64,000 nucleotides of DNA, taken from an uncultured Thiohalocapsa sp. (GTDB lineage Bacteria > Pseudomonadota > Gammaproteobacteria > Chromatiales > Chromatiaceae). The translations under genes were made by a program, and so were the position numbers. Where the stretch lies: assembly GCF_913063425.1 (NCBI RefSeq), contig NZ_CAJXYK010000007.1, positions 109,079 to 173,078 on the forward strand, written 5' to 3'. Below the pieces are notes generated by a model that saw only the letters and a program-made list of their open reading frames with translations, ran no database searches and had not been told where the DNA came from. Positions within the stretch are counted from its first letter, which is position 1, and every line of letters begins with the position of its first letter. This document shows positions 13,486 through 21,293 of this stretch, one piece after another.

Positions 13486-13557
13486 TGGTGCGCAGGGGGG
13501 GACTCGAACCTCCCCGGATTGCTCCACTGGTACCTAAATCCAGCGCGTCTACCAGTG
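13486..13557 (-). pseudogene. Truncated tRNA-Leu(UAG) copy, 3' part only
   Basis: About 70 bp nearly identical to the 3' part of the intact tRNA-Leu at 15435-15519: anticodon arm with TAG, variable arm, T arm and CCA. The 5' acceptor strand and most of the D arm are missing, and there are several mismatches (for example CTCCCCGG for CCCCACGG in the variable and T arm region). It cannot fold as a tRNA. Same orientation as the intact gene, 1.9 kb away. Confidence 0.85.
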
Positions 13558-13610
13558 GAGCTTGTGCCGCGGCTCGACGAGCCGCTCCGCAGGGCCTTGG
13601 CGCAGCTGGG

Positions 13611-14162
13611 CTAGGCAGGCGGCGCCGTCGGCAATCGCCCGAATTCGTCGATGACGCGCACCAGGCAGGGCGGGGTATCCGACCAGCGCCAGAACACGAG
13701 GTTGCACCGCGACGGCGCGTCCGGCGCTGGGTTCGAGGCCGGTGCAAAGCTCGGCACCAGCGCGCCTGCGAGGCCGGCACCGATCAGCGCATCGGCGAGC
13801 TGCCAGCTCGGCGGCGTGAGGCCGCGGCTGGCGAGGTCTTCCCAAGGGCAGGCGAGGGCGGTGGGGTCGAGGTCCGCGGCGGTGAGTGCGGCTGGGTCGG
13901 TGAGGTCCGCGATCGGCTCGCACTGCACCCGGTAGGCGACCAGCGTCATCGGCTGGGCCTTGAACGGAAAGCCCTGTTGCGCCTCCAGCCAGGCCGTGGT
14001 GATGTCGAGCGAGGTGTAAAGCGCAGGCAGGCCCCGGCGGTTGAAGCGCCCGCCGTGGCGCGCGGCACCTTCCCCGGAGCTCGGCAGGTAGGCCCAGCGG
14101 GGGTTGTGGGCGCGGTAGACGATGCCGTCGAAGGCGCGCGCCCGCAGGTCACGCGCACGCAT
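13611..14162 (-). CDS. RES-domain toxin (NAD-degrading type)
   Basis: 183 aa. RES toxins of RES/Xre pairs deplete cellular NAD. Family residues are visible: Arg17 in VYRAH, then HGGRFN (residues 36-41, Arg39), YTSLDITTAWLE (49-60) with the conserved Glu60, and SRCNLVFWRW near the end, where the conserved Ser lies. Length is normal for the family. It lies 28 bp downstream of the matching antitoxin gene on the same strand, the usual order. The start ATGCGTGCG at 14162 is the only one consistent with the conserved N-terminus. Confidence 0.88.
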   Translation of the reverse strand: MRARDLRARAFDGIVYRAHNPRWAYLPSSGEGAARHGGRFNRRGLPALYTSLDITTAWLEAQQGFPFKAQPMTLVAYRVQCEPIADLTDPAALTAADLDPTALACPWEDLASRGLTPPSWQLADALIGAGLAGALVPSFAPASNPAPDAPSRCNLVFWRWSDTPPCLVRVIDEFGRLPTAPPA

Positions 14163-14190
14163 CGCTCAGCCGCCGGGCAGAAGCGGCCGG

Positions 14191-14559
14191 TCAGGCGTAG
14201 CCGCCATCGGCAATGCGCGACAGGTAGTCCTTGACGGCCTGTGCGCGGCCCTCCTTGAGCAGGTCTTCGGCGGTCTTGTCGCCGAACGATGCCAGCGGCT
14301 GGGCACGGAACCAGGCAAAGGCCCGGGCCGTGGACCCGGTCCAGGGCACGGCGCGGTTGATGATGTCCAGGGTGTCGCGCAGGCGCTGCTGCGTCTTCGG
14401 GGAGGCGATGCGGGCGCGTTTGCTCACGGCGTCACGCGACAGCCCGGTGGCCTGCGCCAGCTCGCTCTTGGTGATGTGCAGCAGATCGGCCAGCGCATCG
14501 GTCTCGACGACGCCGCTGTCCGACAGCAGCTCGGTCAGGTCTTCTGCGGTTGCGGACAT
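14191..14559 (-). CDS. Xre/MbcA/ParS-type antitoxin partner of RES
   Basis: 122 aa. An N-terminal helix-turn-helix-like part (VETDALADLLHITKSELAQA, then TGLSRDAVSKRAR) is followed by the toxin-binding region with TQQRLRDTLDIINRAVPWTG, AFAWFRAQPLASFGDKTAEDLL and an end at the Gly-Gly-Tyr-Ala tail. The motif W-F-R-x-x-P-L-x-x-F-G is diagnostic of the family; its C-terminus blocks the RES active site. As in other pairs it probably represses its own promoter upstream of 14559. Confidence 0.88.
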   Translation of the reverse strand: MSATAEDLTELLSDSGVVETDALADLLHITKSELAQATGLSRDAVSKRARIASPKTQQRLRDTLDIINRAVPWTGSTARAFAWFRAQPLASFGDKTAEDLLKEGRAQAVKDYLSRIADGGYA

Positions 14560-14896
14560 GGGCGCCTCACGTTAGGGCTATTATCTGGGGTGAAGTATGC
14601 GGCATGCCCGGTCGATTGCAAGCGGCCTGCTGGCCGCGGGGTCGGCGGCGGGGTCTTGCCTTTTGTCTCCGTGGAGGTTGGCGGGCGGCTTCGCTTGGGT
14701 GTGCTGTAGTACTGAGGCCAGCGCTTAGCGCGTCGTTGCAATCGGTTTCGGGTCGTCGCGAGCCGCTGGACCATCGCCGCGACGGCCGCTGTCTGGGGCC
14801 TGGCGCGGGTGTGGTAGGCGTTATCGTCATATTCCCACCAGTCCCAGCAGCCGTTGGCACTGGTGCACTGGGTGCAGTGGTTGCACTGGTTGCACT
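14560..14896. other. Gene-free stretch upstream of the antitoxin
   Basis: About 340 bp. The part next to 14559 should hold the RES/Xre promoter; an AT-rich patch lies at 14575-14590. The part from about 14850 on is a short, degenerate run of the CACTGGT unit leading into REP copy C. I see no gene. Confidence 0.4.
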
Positions 14897-14996
14897 GGTT
14901 CCCAAGCTCCGCTTGGGAACCGGGTCTGGAAGCTCCGCTTCCCGAAGACGCGAAGCAGAGCTTCGGGGCCGCATTCCCAAGCAGAGCTTGGGAACG
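14897..14996. repeat. REP-like multi-palindrome element, copy C
   Basis: Same three-palindrome layout as copies A and B. It abuts the 3' end of the broken nucleotidyltransferase gene (15018), as if its insertion truncated that gene. Confidence 0.9.
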
Positions 14997-15017
14997 AGTC
15001 AACGAGTGAGCAGGAAC

Positions 15018-15193
15018 TTAGAGCTGAACGCCGAAGTAACGCTCGGAGTTGGCGAGCCCGTCGAAGCCGACGAGCGATGTCGAAGTCGCTGTCGTCGCGG
15101 GCATCTTCCCGAACGGTTGAGCCGAACAGGGGGAGCGCGGTGACGCCGCAGCGTCGGGCAAGCCGCGGCTTGTGCTGTCTGAGTAGGTCCAGC
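15018..15193 (-). pseudogene. MNT-type nucleotidyltransferase fragment, frameshifted and truncated
   Basis: Reads TLDLLRQHKPRLARRCGV, then LPLFGSTVREDARDDSDFDI, the GSX(10)DXD core of minimal nucleotidyltransferases (MNT antitoxins of HEPN/MNT pairs). After DFDI an extra base moves the homologous continuation, LVGFDGLANSERYFGVQL, into another frame. The reading then stops at TAA 15018-15020, beside REP copy C. No start codon precedes the fragment and no HEPN partner is present. Both ends lie next to repeat copies, so this is a relic. Confidence 0.75.
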
Positions 15194-15218
15194 GTTGCAC
15201 TGGTCCACTGGTTCCACT

Positions 15219-15287
15219 GGTTCCCAAGCTCCGCTTGGGAACCGGGTCTGGAAGCTCCGCTTCCCGGAGACGCGAAGCAGAGCTTCC
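15219..15287. repeat. REP-like element, copy D (partial)
   Basis: Contains the first two palindromes of the element but lacks the third. It is followed by a short CCACTGGT run and then copy E, giving a near-tandem duplication. Confidence 0.88.
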
Positions 15288-15299
15288 ACTGGTTCCACT

Positions 15300-15399
15300 G
15301 GTTCCCAAGCTCCGCTTGGGAACCGGGTCTGGAAGCTCTGCTTCCCGGAGACGCGAAGCAGAGCTTCGGGGCCGCATTCCCAAGCAGAGCTTGGGAACG
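15300..15399. repeat. REP-like multi-palindrome element, copy E
   Basis: Full-length copy, with a following GAACGAGTGAGCA-type tail repeated several times before the tRNA-Leu gene. The same tail follows copy B before the truncated tRNA. Confidence 0.9.
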
Positions 15400-15434
15400 A
15401 GTGAGCACGAGTGAGCGAGTGAGCAGGAAATTGT

Positions 15435-15519
15435 TGGTGCGCAGGGGGGGACTCGAACCCCCACGGATTGCTCCACTGGAACCTAAATCCAGCGCGTCTA
15501 CCAGTTCCGCCACCCGCGC
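15435..15519 (-). tRNA. tRNA-Leu, anticodon UAG
   Basis: 85 nt including an encoded CCA. The acceptor stem GCGCGGG pairs with CCCGCGC. The D arm has GGCGGAACTGGTAGACGC, the anticodon loop is ATTTAGGT with TAG, a long class II variable arm follows, and the T loop is GTTCGAGTC. All arms close. It is flanked on its 3' side by REP copy E. Confidence 0.97.
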
Positions 15520-15690
15520 CCGGGGAGGGGGTAGTCTAGCGGGTTGCCGGGTGGGACGGAATGCGCCGCGCGCAGGGGTTGTGTGCGGTGCATACTGCGC
15601 CCGCCTCTGCGCGGGGGTTGGACGAGTCGGCGCCAGCGCTGTTCCGGCCGCCGCGACACCTTATGCAGACACTGACGGAGACCGCAGACG

Positions 15691-16401
15691 ATGATGACGC
15701 GACGCTTGGGACGGATGTTGGTGACGGGGGTGCTGCTGCTGGCGCTCGCCGGCTGCATCCGGGTGGATCAGACGCTGACGCTGAACGCGGACGGCTCCGG
15801 CACGCTCGCGATGCGCTACGGCATGTCCGAGCAGACCATTGCGCAGCTCAAGGCCATGGAGCAGCTGGGCGCCCAAGGGGGGCAGGGGCCTGGAATGGCT
15901 CAGGAACAGCCGTTCGAATTCGAGCCGGCGGAGGTGCGCAAGGCGTTCGAGGCGGACAAGCCCGCCGGGGTGGAGCTGACGGCGCTGTCCTCGGAGGTGG
16001 TGGACGGTTGGAAGTACATCGACCTCACCCTGACCTTCGACGACGTCCGCGCCCTCAAGCGCACGGAGCTGTTCGAGGACAGCAAGCTCGCCATCGAGCG
16101 CGTCGGCGGCCGCAACTATCGGCTCACCCAGCGCGGCGCCGGTGACGTGAGCGCGCCGGGGGCGTCGGAGCAGCAATTGATGCAGCAGATGTCGGCGATG
16201 CTGACGGGCTTTCGCATCGCCCAGACGCTGGTGGTGCCGGGCGACATCGTCGACACCAACGCGACGGCCGTGGACGGCAGGCGCGCCACCTGGGTGTTCG
16301 ACATCGCCGAGGACCCGGATGTGATCAATACGCTCGCGCAGACCGACCTGGAGCTGGTCTTCGCCGGCGACGGTGTGCAGCTGCCGGTGGTGTCGCCCTA
16401 G
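15691..16401 (+). CDS. Lipoprotein with LppM-like domain
   Basis: 236 aa. N-terminal lipoprotein signal with lipobox LALAGC (Cys22). The mature part begins IRVDQTLTLNADGSGTLAMR, the first strands of an LppM/DUF3153-like beta domain. It continues with ELTALSSEVVDGWKYIDLTL (about 100-120) and IAQTLVVPGDIVDTNATAV (about 175-195) before a soluble end. There is no C-terminal membrane helix, unlike many relatives. It probably sits at the inner leaflet of the outer membrane, since the residue after Cys is Ile rather than Asp. Function unknown. ATG 15691 or 15694 are both possible. Confidence 0.75.
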   Translation: MMTRRLGRMLVTGVLLLALAGCIRVDQTLTLNADGSGTLAMRYGMSEQTIAQLKAMEQLGAQGGQGPGMAQEQPFEFEPAEVRKAFEADKPAGVELTALSSEVVDGWKYIDLTLTFDDVRALKRTELFEDSKLAIERVGGRNYRLTQRGAGDVSAPGASEQQLMQQMSAMLTGFRIAQTLVVPGDIVDTNATAVDGRRATWVFDIAEDPDVINTLAQTDLELVFAGDGVQLPVVSP

Positions 16402-16465
16402 CGAGACGCTGCAACGGGCGCGTCCGCGCCCTGAGCTGTTCCCAACAAGCCGGCCCGGACAGCGC

Positions 16466-16724
16466 GCCGGCGGCCCCAGGCAGGCGCGCCCTGGGGGCGC
16501 CGGCTTTCAGCCGGCGTCGCGCGCCGGGGGCTCGATGCCCCCGGGGCGCGATCTGCGGGGCTGGAGCGGGGCGTTGGTTCATGCTGCATGCGCTGGACGG
16601 CCGGCTGTGCGTGGGCACTCATGTCTGCCCGGACGGCGCCGACGCGGCATTGAGCCGCGCCGACGCCGGGCCGGCTGGAAGCCGGCGGCCCCAGGGAGGC
16701 GCGCCCTGGGAGCGCCGGCTTGCA
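16466..16724. repeat. GC-rich interspersed repeat, two direct copies
   Basis: The gap between the lipoprotein and SPOR genes (16402-16795) holds two direct copies of a roughly 44-bp GC-rich palindromic repeat, at 16466-16510 and 16681-16724. Both contain GCCGGCGGCCCCAGG, then GGCGCGCCCTGGG and GCGCCGGCTT. Several other hairpins lie between them (for example CGGGGGC...GCCCCCG near 16525-16540). Unrelated to the REP elements at 12.5-15.4 kb. No gene is seen in the gap. Confidence 0.75.
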
Positions 16725-16795
16725 GTGACTGTGGTTGCCGCTGGTGGGCGGGGCCTGCTGCCCCGCGCGGGAGATGCGCCAAGCTCGGTGCTTCG

Positions 16796-18034
16796 TCAGG
16801 GTCGGCCGTCGAGGGTTCGCAGCCGCGTTCCGGCCGGCAGTGGGCGCAGCCAGATATCGAGCCGGCCAAGGTCCGGCGGCAGCGCATCCCGGGCGGTTTC
16901 CGCCGCGTCCATGTCGGGGTGCAGGCTGTGCACCAGTCCGTACCAAGTCCCGCCGCGCCAGGTATTCACGGTGAGGTACACCTGTGCCGGCAGACTGTGC
17001 TGGGCGATGAAGCGGTCGATGGCGTCGCGCTCCGGGAAGCTTGCCAGCTGCAGCGCGATGGTTCCGGGATCGGTGGTGAGGGTGTCATCCTGGGCATCGG
17101 CGCCGGCACTCGCAGCCTCTGCTGCGAGGGCGTCGGTCCCGGCCAGGCGCTCGCGCAGGCCGTCGAGCCCGGCGGACAGGGCGGCGAGCTTCTGCTCCAG
17201 CCGGGCCTCCATGGCGCTCAGCGCCGCTGCCAGCTCCGGGGCGCCGGGCGCAGCGCCGGTGTCTGCTGCCGGCGCCGCGGCGTCGCTCCGGGCCCCGGCG
17301 ACGCGCTCCAGGCGGCCCTCCAGCGCCGTCAGGCGGTCGCCGATGGCCTCGATGGCGTCGGCGAGCTCGTCGACGTCTTCCACCGGCGGGCCGTTTGGTA
17401 CCGCGGCCCGTTGCCGCTCCAGCCGGCCGAGGCGCTGCGTCAGGTCGTCGATGGCCTGGGCCTGGGCTGGGTCGTCGGCGGGTGCTTCGGCCGCGGCGTC
17501 GGCCTGCTGCTCCAGCCGGGTGACGCGCTGCGCCAAATCGTCGCGGGCGTCTGCGCCGGTGACGTCACTTGCCGGTGTGCCGGCGGCGGTCTCAAGGTCT
17601 GCGATGCGCGCCTGCATGGCGTCGCGGACCTGGAACAGCTGGGAGAACAGCAGCAGCACCGCCGCCAGCAGGATGATGCCGATGCCCGTGAGCACCAAGA
17701 GAGCGGTGTGGTCGCGGTGGCGCTGGGCACGGATCTCGTCGCGGTGCGTCTCCAGCGCCTTGCGCAGCTGTACGGCGGTGCGGCGGCGGTCGTCGTCCAC
17801 GTCGGCGATGCGCTCCACCAGGGACTTTTCCATGTCGCGCATGTCGCCGACGGGGCTGTCCGGTGAGCCCGGGTCGCCGGGGTCGCCGGGCGGCGGCGGT
17901 GGGCGGCGCAGCGACTCCGTGGGGTCGGGCTCGCTGGGGCGTCGTGGCGACTCGCTGTGGAGAAAGCGCGCGAGCTCCGGGTTGTCCGCCTCGTCTTTGT
18001 GCTGGGATGCGTCTTGATCCGGTGAATCGGTCAT
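16796..18034 (-). CDS. SPOR-domain membrane protein with coiled coils
   Basis: 412 aa from ATG 18034. The frame is open further upstream but without protein-like sequence. Order: an acidic, Pro-rich cytoplasmic N-terminus (SLRRPPPPPGDPGDPGSP, 41-58); one membrane helix (about 110-132, LLVLTGIGIILLAAVLLLF); coiled coil from about 135 to 300 with several Leu/Gln/Arg heptads; and a C-terminal SPOR-like domain (about 335-412) with IALQLASFPERDAIDRFIAQ and WYGLVHSLHPDMDAAETARD. SPOR domains bind denuded peptidoglycan at the division site or, in DamX-like proteins, assist septation. The layout of one transmembrane segment, coiled coil and SPOR resembles DamX/YraP-type septal proteins. It stands alone here. 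Confidence 0.75.
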   Translation of the reverse strand: MTDSPDQDASQHKDEADNPELARFLHSESPRRPSEPDPTESLRRPPPPPGDPGDPGSPDSPVGDMRDMEKSLVERIADVDDDRRRTAVQLRKALETHRDEIRAQRHRDHTALLVLTGIGIILLAAVLLLFSQLFQVRDAMQARIADLETAAGTPASDVTGADARDDLAQRVTRLEQQADAAAEAPADDPAQAQAIDDLTQRLGRLERQRAAVPNGPPVEDVDELADAIEAIGDRLTALEGRLERVAGARSDAAAPAADTGAAPGAPELAAALSAMEARLEQKLAALSAGLDGLRERLAGTDALAAEAASAGADAQDDTLTTDPGTIALQLASFPERDAIDRFIAQHSLPAQVYLTVNTWRGGTWYGLVHSLHPDMDAAETARDALPPDLGRLDIWLRPLPAGTRLRTLDGRP

Positions 18035-18247
18035 GCCTGCGTGATCCGTCGTCCTGGTGGATGAATACCTCAGTGACCGTGCATGATCCGCGAGCCGGCT
18101 GCGGTTGCCAAGCGGGCGGCGACGCACGCCGGGGTGGGTGGCGCTGGGGACGTCACCGGTGCGGCTTGGGATGTGCGGGTGCCCACCGCCATATGCCCGG
18201 GCAGCAACGGGCTCAAGGGCGGCTGATCGACCGCAGCGGAGGTGTGC

Positions 18248-19123
18248 ATGCAGGTGGCGGGCAAGACGGCGCTGGTGACGGGCGCCAATTCCGGGCTGGG
18301 CAAGGCCGTGGCCACAGCGCTGGCGGCGAACGGCGCCCGGGTGCTGATGCTCTGCCGCAGCGCCGGGCGCGGTGCGGCGGCGCGGGACGAGATCATCCAG
18401 GCCACCGGCAACGGGCAGGTGGAGCTCATCGTCTGCGATCTCGCCTCCCAGGCGGACATCCGTGCCGCCGCCGCGGCGGTGCACCAGACCACCGACGCGC
18501 TGCATTTTCTGGTCAACAACGCCGGTACCGCCTTCGCCGAGCGCGGCCTCACCGAGGACGGCGTCGAGCGCACCCTCGCCGTGGATCACCTCGCGCCCTT
18601 CCTGCTCACCCACCTGCTGCTGGACCTGTTGGAAGCCGCGGCGCAGGCGGGCGAGGCGGCGCGCATCGTCAATGTCGGGACGAAGATCGACACGGCCATG
18701 GATTGCTCGGATCTCAACTGGGAGCGGCGACCGTACCGGATGATGGCGGCCTATGGCGAGGCCAAGCTCGGCAACATCCATTTCACCCGCGAGCTGGCGC
18801 GGCGGCTCGCGGGGACCGGGGTCACCGTGAACTGCGTCTTCCCTGGGGTGTTCCTGTCCAATCTGGGGGGCACCGACGGGGCGCAGAACTGGGCGCTCAA
18901 GCTCTTCGCCAAGGCCTTCGGCTGGGCGCTGCCGAAGCCGGCGCGGGCCGCCGAGCGGGTGACCTGGCTGCTGACGGCGGACACCGTGGCCGAGGTGAGC
19001 GGCGAGTATTTCGGTGACCGCAAGCCCATCCCGGCGCCGGCGCAGGCCGACGACCCGGCGGCGAATGCCGAGCTTTGGCGCTTGAGTGCCGGGATGGTGG
19101 GGCTCGATGGCGACGCGCGCTGA
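18248..19123 (+). CDS. Short-chain dehydrogenase/reductase, retinol-dehydrogenase-like
   Basis: 291 aa from ATG 18248 (GGAGG at 18238-18242). NAD(P)-binding motif TGANSGLG (residues 11-18), NNAG (90-93) and active-site Y169-x3-K173 in AAYGEAKLGN. The usual catalytic Ser region reads IVNVGTKIDTA instead of IVNVSS, so a Thr may replace the Ser; activity is uncertain. Arg after the cofactor loop (LMLCRSAGRG) suggests NADPH preference. The overall pattern matches the RDH11-14/WWOX branch. Substrate unknown. Divergent from the SPOR gene with about 210 bp between them. Confidence 0.82.
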   Translation: MQVAGKTALVTGANSGLGKAVATALAANGARVLMLCRSAGRGAAARDEIIQATGNGQVELIVCDLASQADIRAAAAAVHQTTDALHFLVNNAGTAFAERGLTEDGVERTLAVDHLAPFLLTHLLLDLLEAAAQAGEAARIVNVGTKIDTAMDCSDLNWERRPYRMMAAYGEAKLGNIHFTRELARRLAGTGVTVNCVFPGVFLSNLGGTDGAQNWALKLFAKAFGWALPKPARAAERVTWLLTADTVAEVSGEYFGDRKPIPAPAQADDPAANAELWRLSAGMVGLDGDAR

Positions 19124-19313
19124 GAGCGCGTGAGGACACTCTGCATTGGGCGGGCCAGCGCAGCCTGACCCCACGACGGGCGTCGCTTGTCCCTCACTTG
19201 TCGGGTTGTGCTGTCGCTGCGCCGACCGACAGCTCACCCGACCTACAGCTGCCAAGGGCTCGCACGATGCGCCGATTGCGGCGTCGGCGCTTGCGCCCCG
19301 GCCCCGGCGGGCG

Positions 19314-19676
19314 TCAGCTCACGAGCCAGTTGCGGGCGCTGTCCAGCTCGGCGGCGGCGAAGACGCGCACCTGCCCGGGCATCATGAAGCCCATGGCCTT
19401 GGCGGCGCTGCGCAGCCAGTCCACGTCCGTCACCAGCGCGATGCGCTCCCAGGCGGCGAGGTGGCTCAGGCCGACCTTGGCGTCCTCCCACAGGGCGCCG
19501 ACCTCGAAGCCGTCGAAGTCCTCACCCAGGTGGTAGAGGAGCCGGACCTTCTCGTGGGCCATGAGCGCCTCCTCCACCGCCGGCAGGATGTGATCTTCGT
19601 AGTCCTGCGCCGTGACCTTGCCGTGGGCGCTGAAGCCGATGACGTAGTCCGGAAGTCCGCTCAGTCGCTCGATCAT
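19314..19676 (-). CDS. SpoIIAA-like (STAS-fold) protein
   Basis: 120 aa. It reads MIERLSGLPDYVIGFSAHGK, then VTAQDYEDHILPAVEEAL, VRLLYHLGEDFDGFEVGALW and VTDVDWLRSAAKAMGFM, ending RVFAAAELDSARNWL. This is the full pattern of the SpoIIAA-like family (a STAS-related fold). Family members are small, cytoplasmic and of unclear role; a lipid- or ligand-binding role has been proposed. No phosphorylatable Ser in the sigma-regulator position is obvious. It lies 90 bp downstream of the photolyase gene on the same strand and may be cotranscribed with it. Confidence 0.85.
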   Translation of the reverse strand: MIERLSGLPDYVIGFSAHGKVTAQDYEDHILPAVEEALMAHEKVRLLYHLGEDFDGFEVGALWEDAKVGLSHLAAWERIALVTDVDWLRSAAKAMGFMMPGQVRVFAAAELDSARNWLVS

Positions 19677-19766
19677 CGGATGTCCTCCTGCCGTTCGGCA
19701 CTGTGGCTCGGGCGCCGCGCAAAGCGGCGTGCCCGTTACCCCACAGCATAGTCCGGCGGTGCGCGC

Positions 19767-21293
19767 TCAGCGGGCCGTGCGCAAGTGCTGCGGACGCCTG
19801 CGGCTGCCGTGGCGGTGGTGGATCTGCCTGGCCTCGCTGCGGGCCTCGGCGCGGGCGCGCAGCGCGCCCATGCGCTGGCGGGCGCGGAACCAGGCCTTGC
19901 CGTTGTCGACGATGGGGGCCGGATAGTCGCGGCCGATGACGCAGCCCGCGGCCTGCTGGATGTGCGCCGGCATGGTCTCCGGGCGCGGCAGATAGGCGTC
20001 CGGCACCAGCGCCAGCTCCGGGCACCAGCGGCGGATGAAGACACCCTGGGGGTCATGGTCGCGCACCTGCTTCACCGGCGAGTAGATGCGCACGGCGTTG
20101 ATGCCGGTGGTGCCGGATTGCATCTGCGCCTGGCTGAAGTGGATGCCGGGCTCGAAGTCCAGGAACAGCCGCGCCAGGTGCAGCGCGGGCTCGCGCCAGT
20201 GCTGCCACAGGTGATAGGCGGCGAAGCTCATCAGCATCGCGCGCATGCGGAAGTTGACCCAGCCGCCGGCGGCGAGCGCGCGCATGCAGGCGTCCACCAT
20301 CGGATAGCCGGTCTGTCCATGGCGCCAGGCGTCCAGCAGGGCGGTGTCCGGGCGCTCGTCGCGCAGGCCGTCGCAGGCGCGGCTCAGGTTGCGGAATTCG
20401 ATGTCCGGCTGATCTTCCAGCTTCTGGATGAAGTGGCAGTGCCAGTGCAGGCGCTTGGCGAAGGATGTGAGCGACCGCGCCCAGTCCTGCGCCTCGCGCT
20501 CCGGCATGGCCTTCAGCTGGGCGATGCGCGCCGCGGTGGCCTGGTACACCTCGCGGACGGACAGGTTGCCCCAGGCCAGGTGCGGGCTCAGCCGGCTGCT
20601 GCCGGACCAGGCGGTGACAGGGCTGGAGATATCGCCCTGGTAGGCCCGCGAGCGCTTGGCCAGGAAGTCCGCCAGCACCGCGCGGCCGCAGGCGATGCCC
20701 GCAGATACGGCATCCGGGCGTGGGGTGCCGGCGACGCCGAGGTCTGCGGCGCTCTGCAGCCCGGCGCTCGGGAGGTCGAGCACGCCGTCGATGTGCGCGG
20801 GCTCGGCCCGGATCGGCTCCGCCATGCGCCGGCGCCAGCGTGCGGACCAGCCGTCGCGCCCGGCGTGTGGGCGAAAGACGCCGTGGTTGGGCAGCTCGAT
20901 CCACTCGATGCCCTGCTCGCGACACCAGCGCTTGACACGCTTGTCCCGTTCATACGTGATCCCGAGACCGGTTTCCTCGTGGCTCCAGAGGCGGGCGATG
21001 GGGCGTTGCGCGTGGAGCCTGTCGAGCACGTCCGGCAGGTCGCCGACGCGGGTGACGAGCCCACCGCCGCGGGCGCGCAGCGCTGCGTCCAGCTCCGCGA
21101 GCGAGGCGTTGATGAAGTCGAGATGTGCCGCGTGGGTGGTGGGGTGCGCCATGAGCTCCGGCTCATAGACGTAGAGGCAGAGCACCGGGCCACGCGCCGC
21201 GGCTTCGGCGAGCGGTGCATGGTCGCGCAGGCGCAGGTCACGCTTGAGCCAGATCAGCTCGACGGGACGGCCACGGGGTGGATGGCTGGACAT
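19767..21293 (-). CDS. Deoxyribodipyrimidine photolyase / cryptochrome family flavoprotein
   Basis: 508 aa from ATG 21293. The N-terminal antenna domain is ELIWLKRDLRLRDHAPLAEA. The FAD domain has SPVTAWSGSSRLSPHLAWGN, SFAKRLHWHCHFIQKLEDQ, GQTGYPMVDACMRAL and WVNFRMRAMLMSFAAYHL, with GTTGINAVRIYSPVKQ and DPQGVFIRRWCPEL. These are the class I photolyase/cryptochrome signatures, including the TGYPxVDAxMR and NFRMR motifs. Tryptophans suitable for FAD photoreduction are present. Family function: light-driven repair of cyclobutane dimers, or blue-light signalling. The HWHCHFIQKLED stretch is typical of a bacterial subgroup often annotated simply as FAD-binding photolyase, so phr is not assigned with certainty. 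Confidence 0.88.
   Translation of the reverse strand: MSSHPPRGRPVELIWLKRDLRLRDHAPLAEAAARGPVLCLYVYEPELMAHPTTHAAHLDFINASLAELDAALRARGGGLVTRVGDLPDVLDRLHAQRPIARLWSHEETGLGITYERDKRVKRWCREQGIEWIELPNHGVFRPHAGRDGWSARWRRRMAEPIRAEPAHIDGVLDLPSAGLQSAADLGVAGTPRPDAVSAGIACGRAVLADFLAKRSRAYQGDISSPVTAWSGSSRLSPHLAWGNLSVREVYQATAARIAQLKAMPEREAQDWARSLTSFAKRLHWHCHFIQKLEDQPDIEFRNLSRACDGLRDERPDTALLDAWRHGQTGYPMVDACMRALAAGGWVNFRMRAMLMSFAAYHLWQHWREPALHLARLFLDFEPGIHFSQAQMQSGTTGINAVRIYSPVKQVRDHDPQGVFIRRWCPELALVPDAYLPRPETMPAHIQQAAGCVIGRDYPAPIVDNGKAWFRARQRMGALRARAEARSEARQIHHRHGSRRRPQHLRTAR

Noticed and set aside
13486..13557. Second functional tRNA-Leu
   Set aside because: The 5' acceptor strand and D arm are missing, so it cannot fold.
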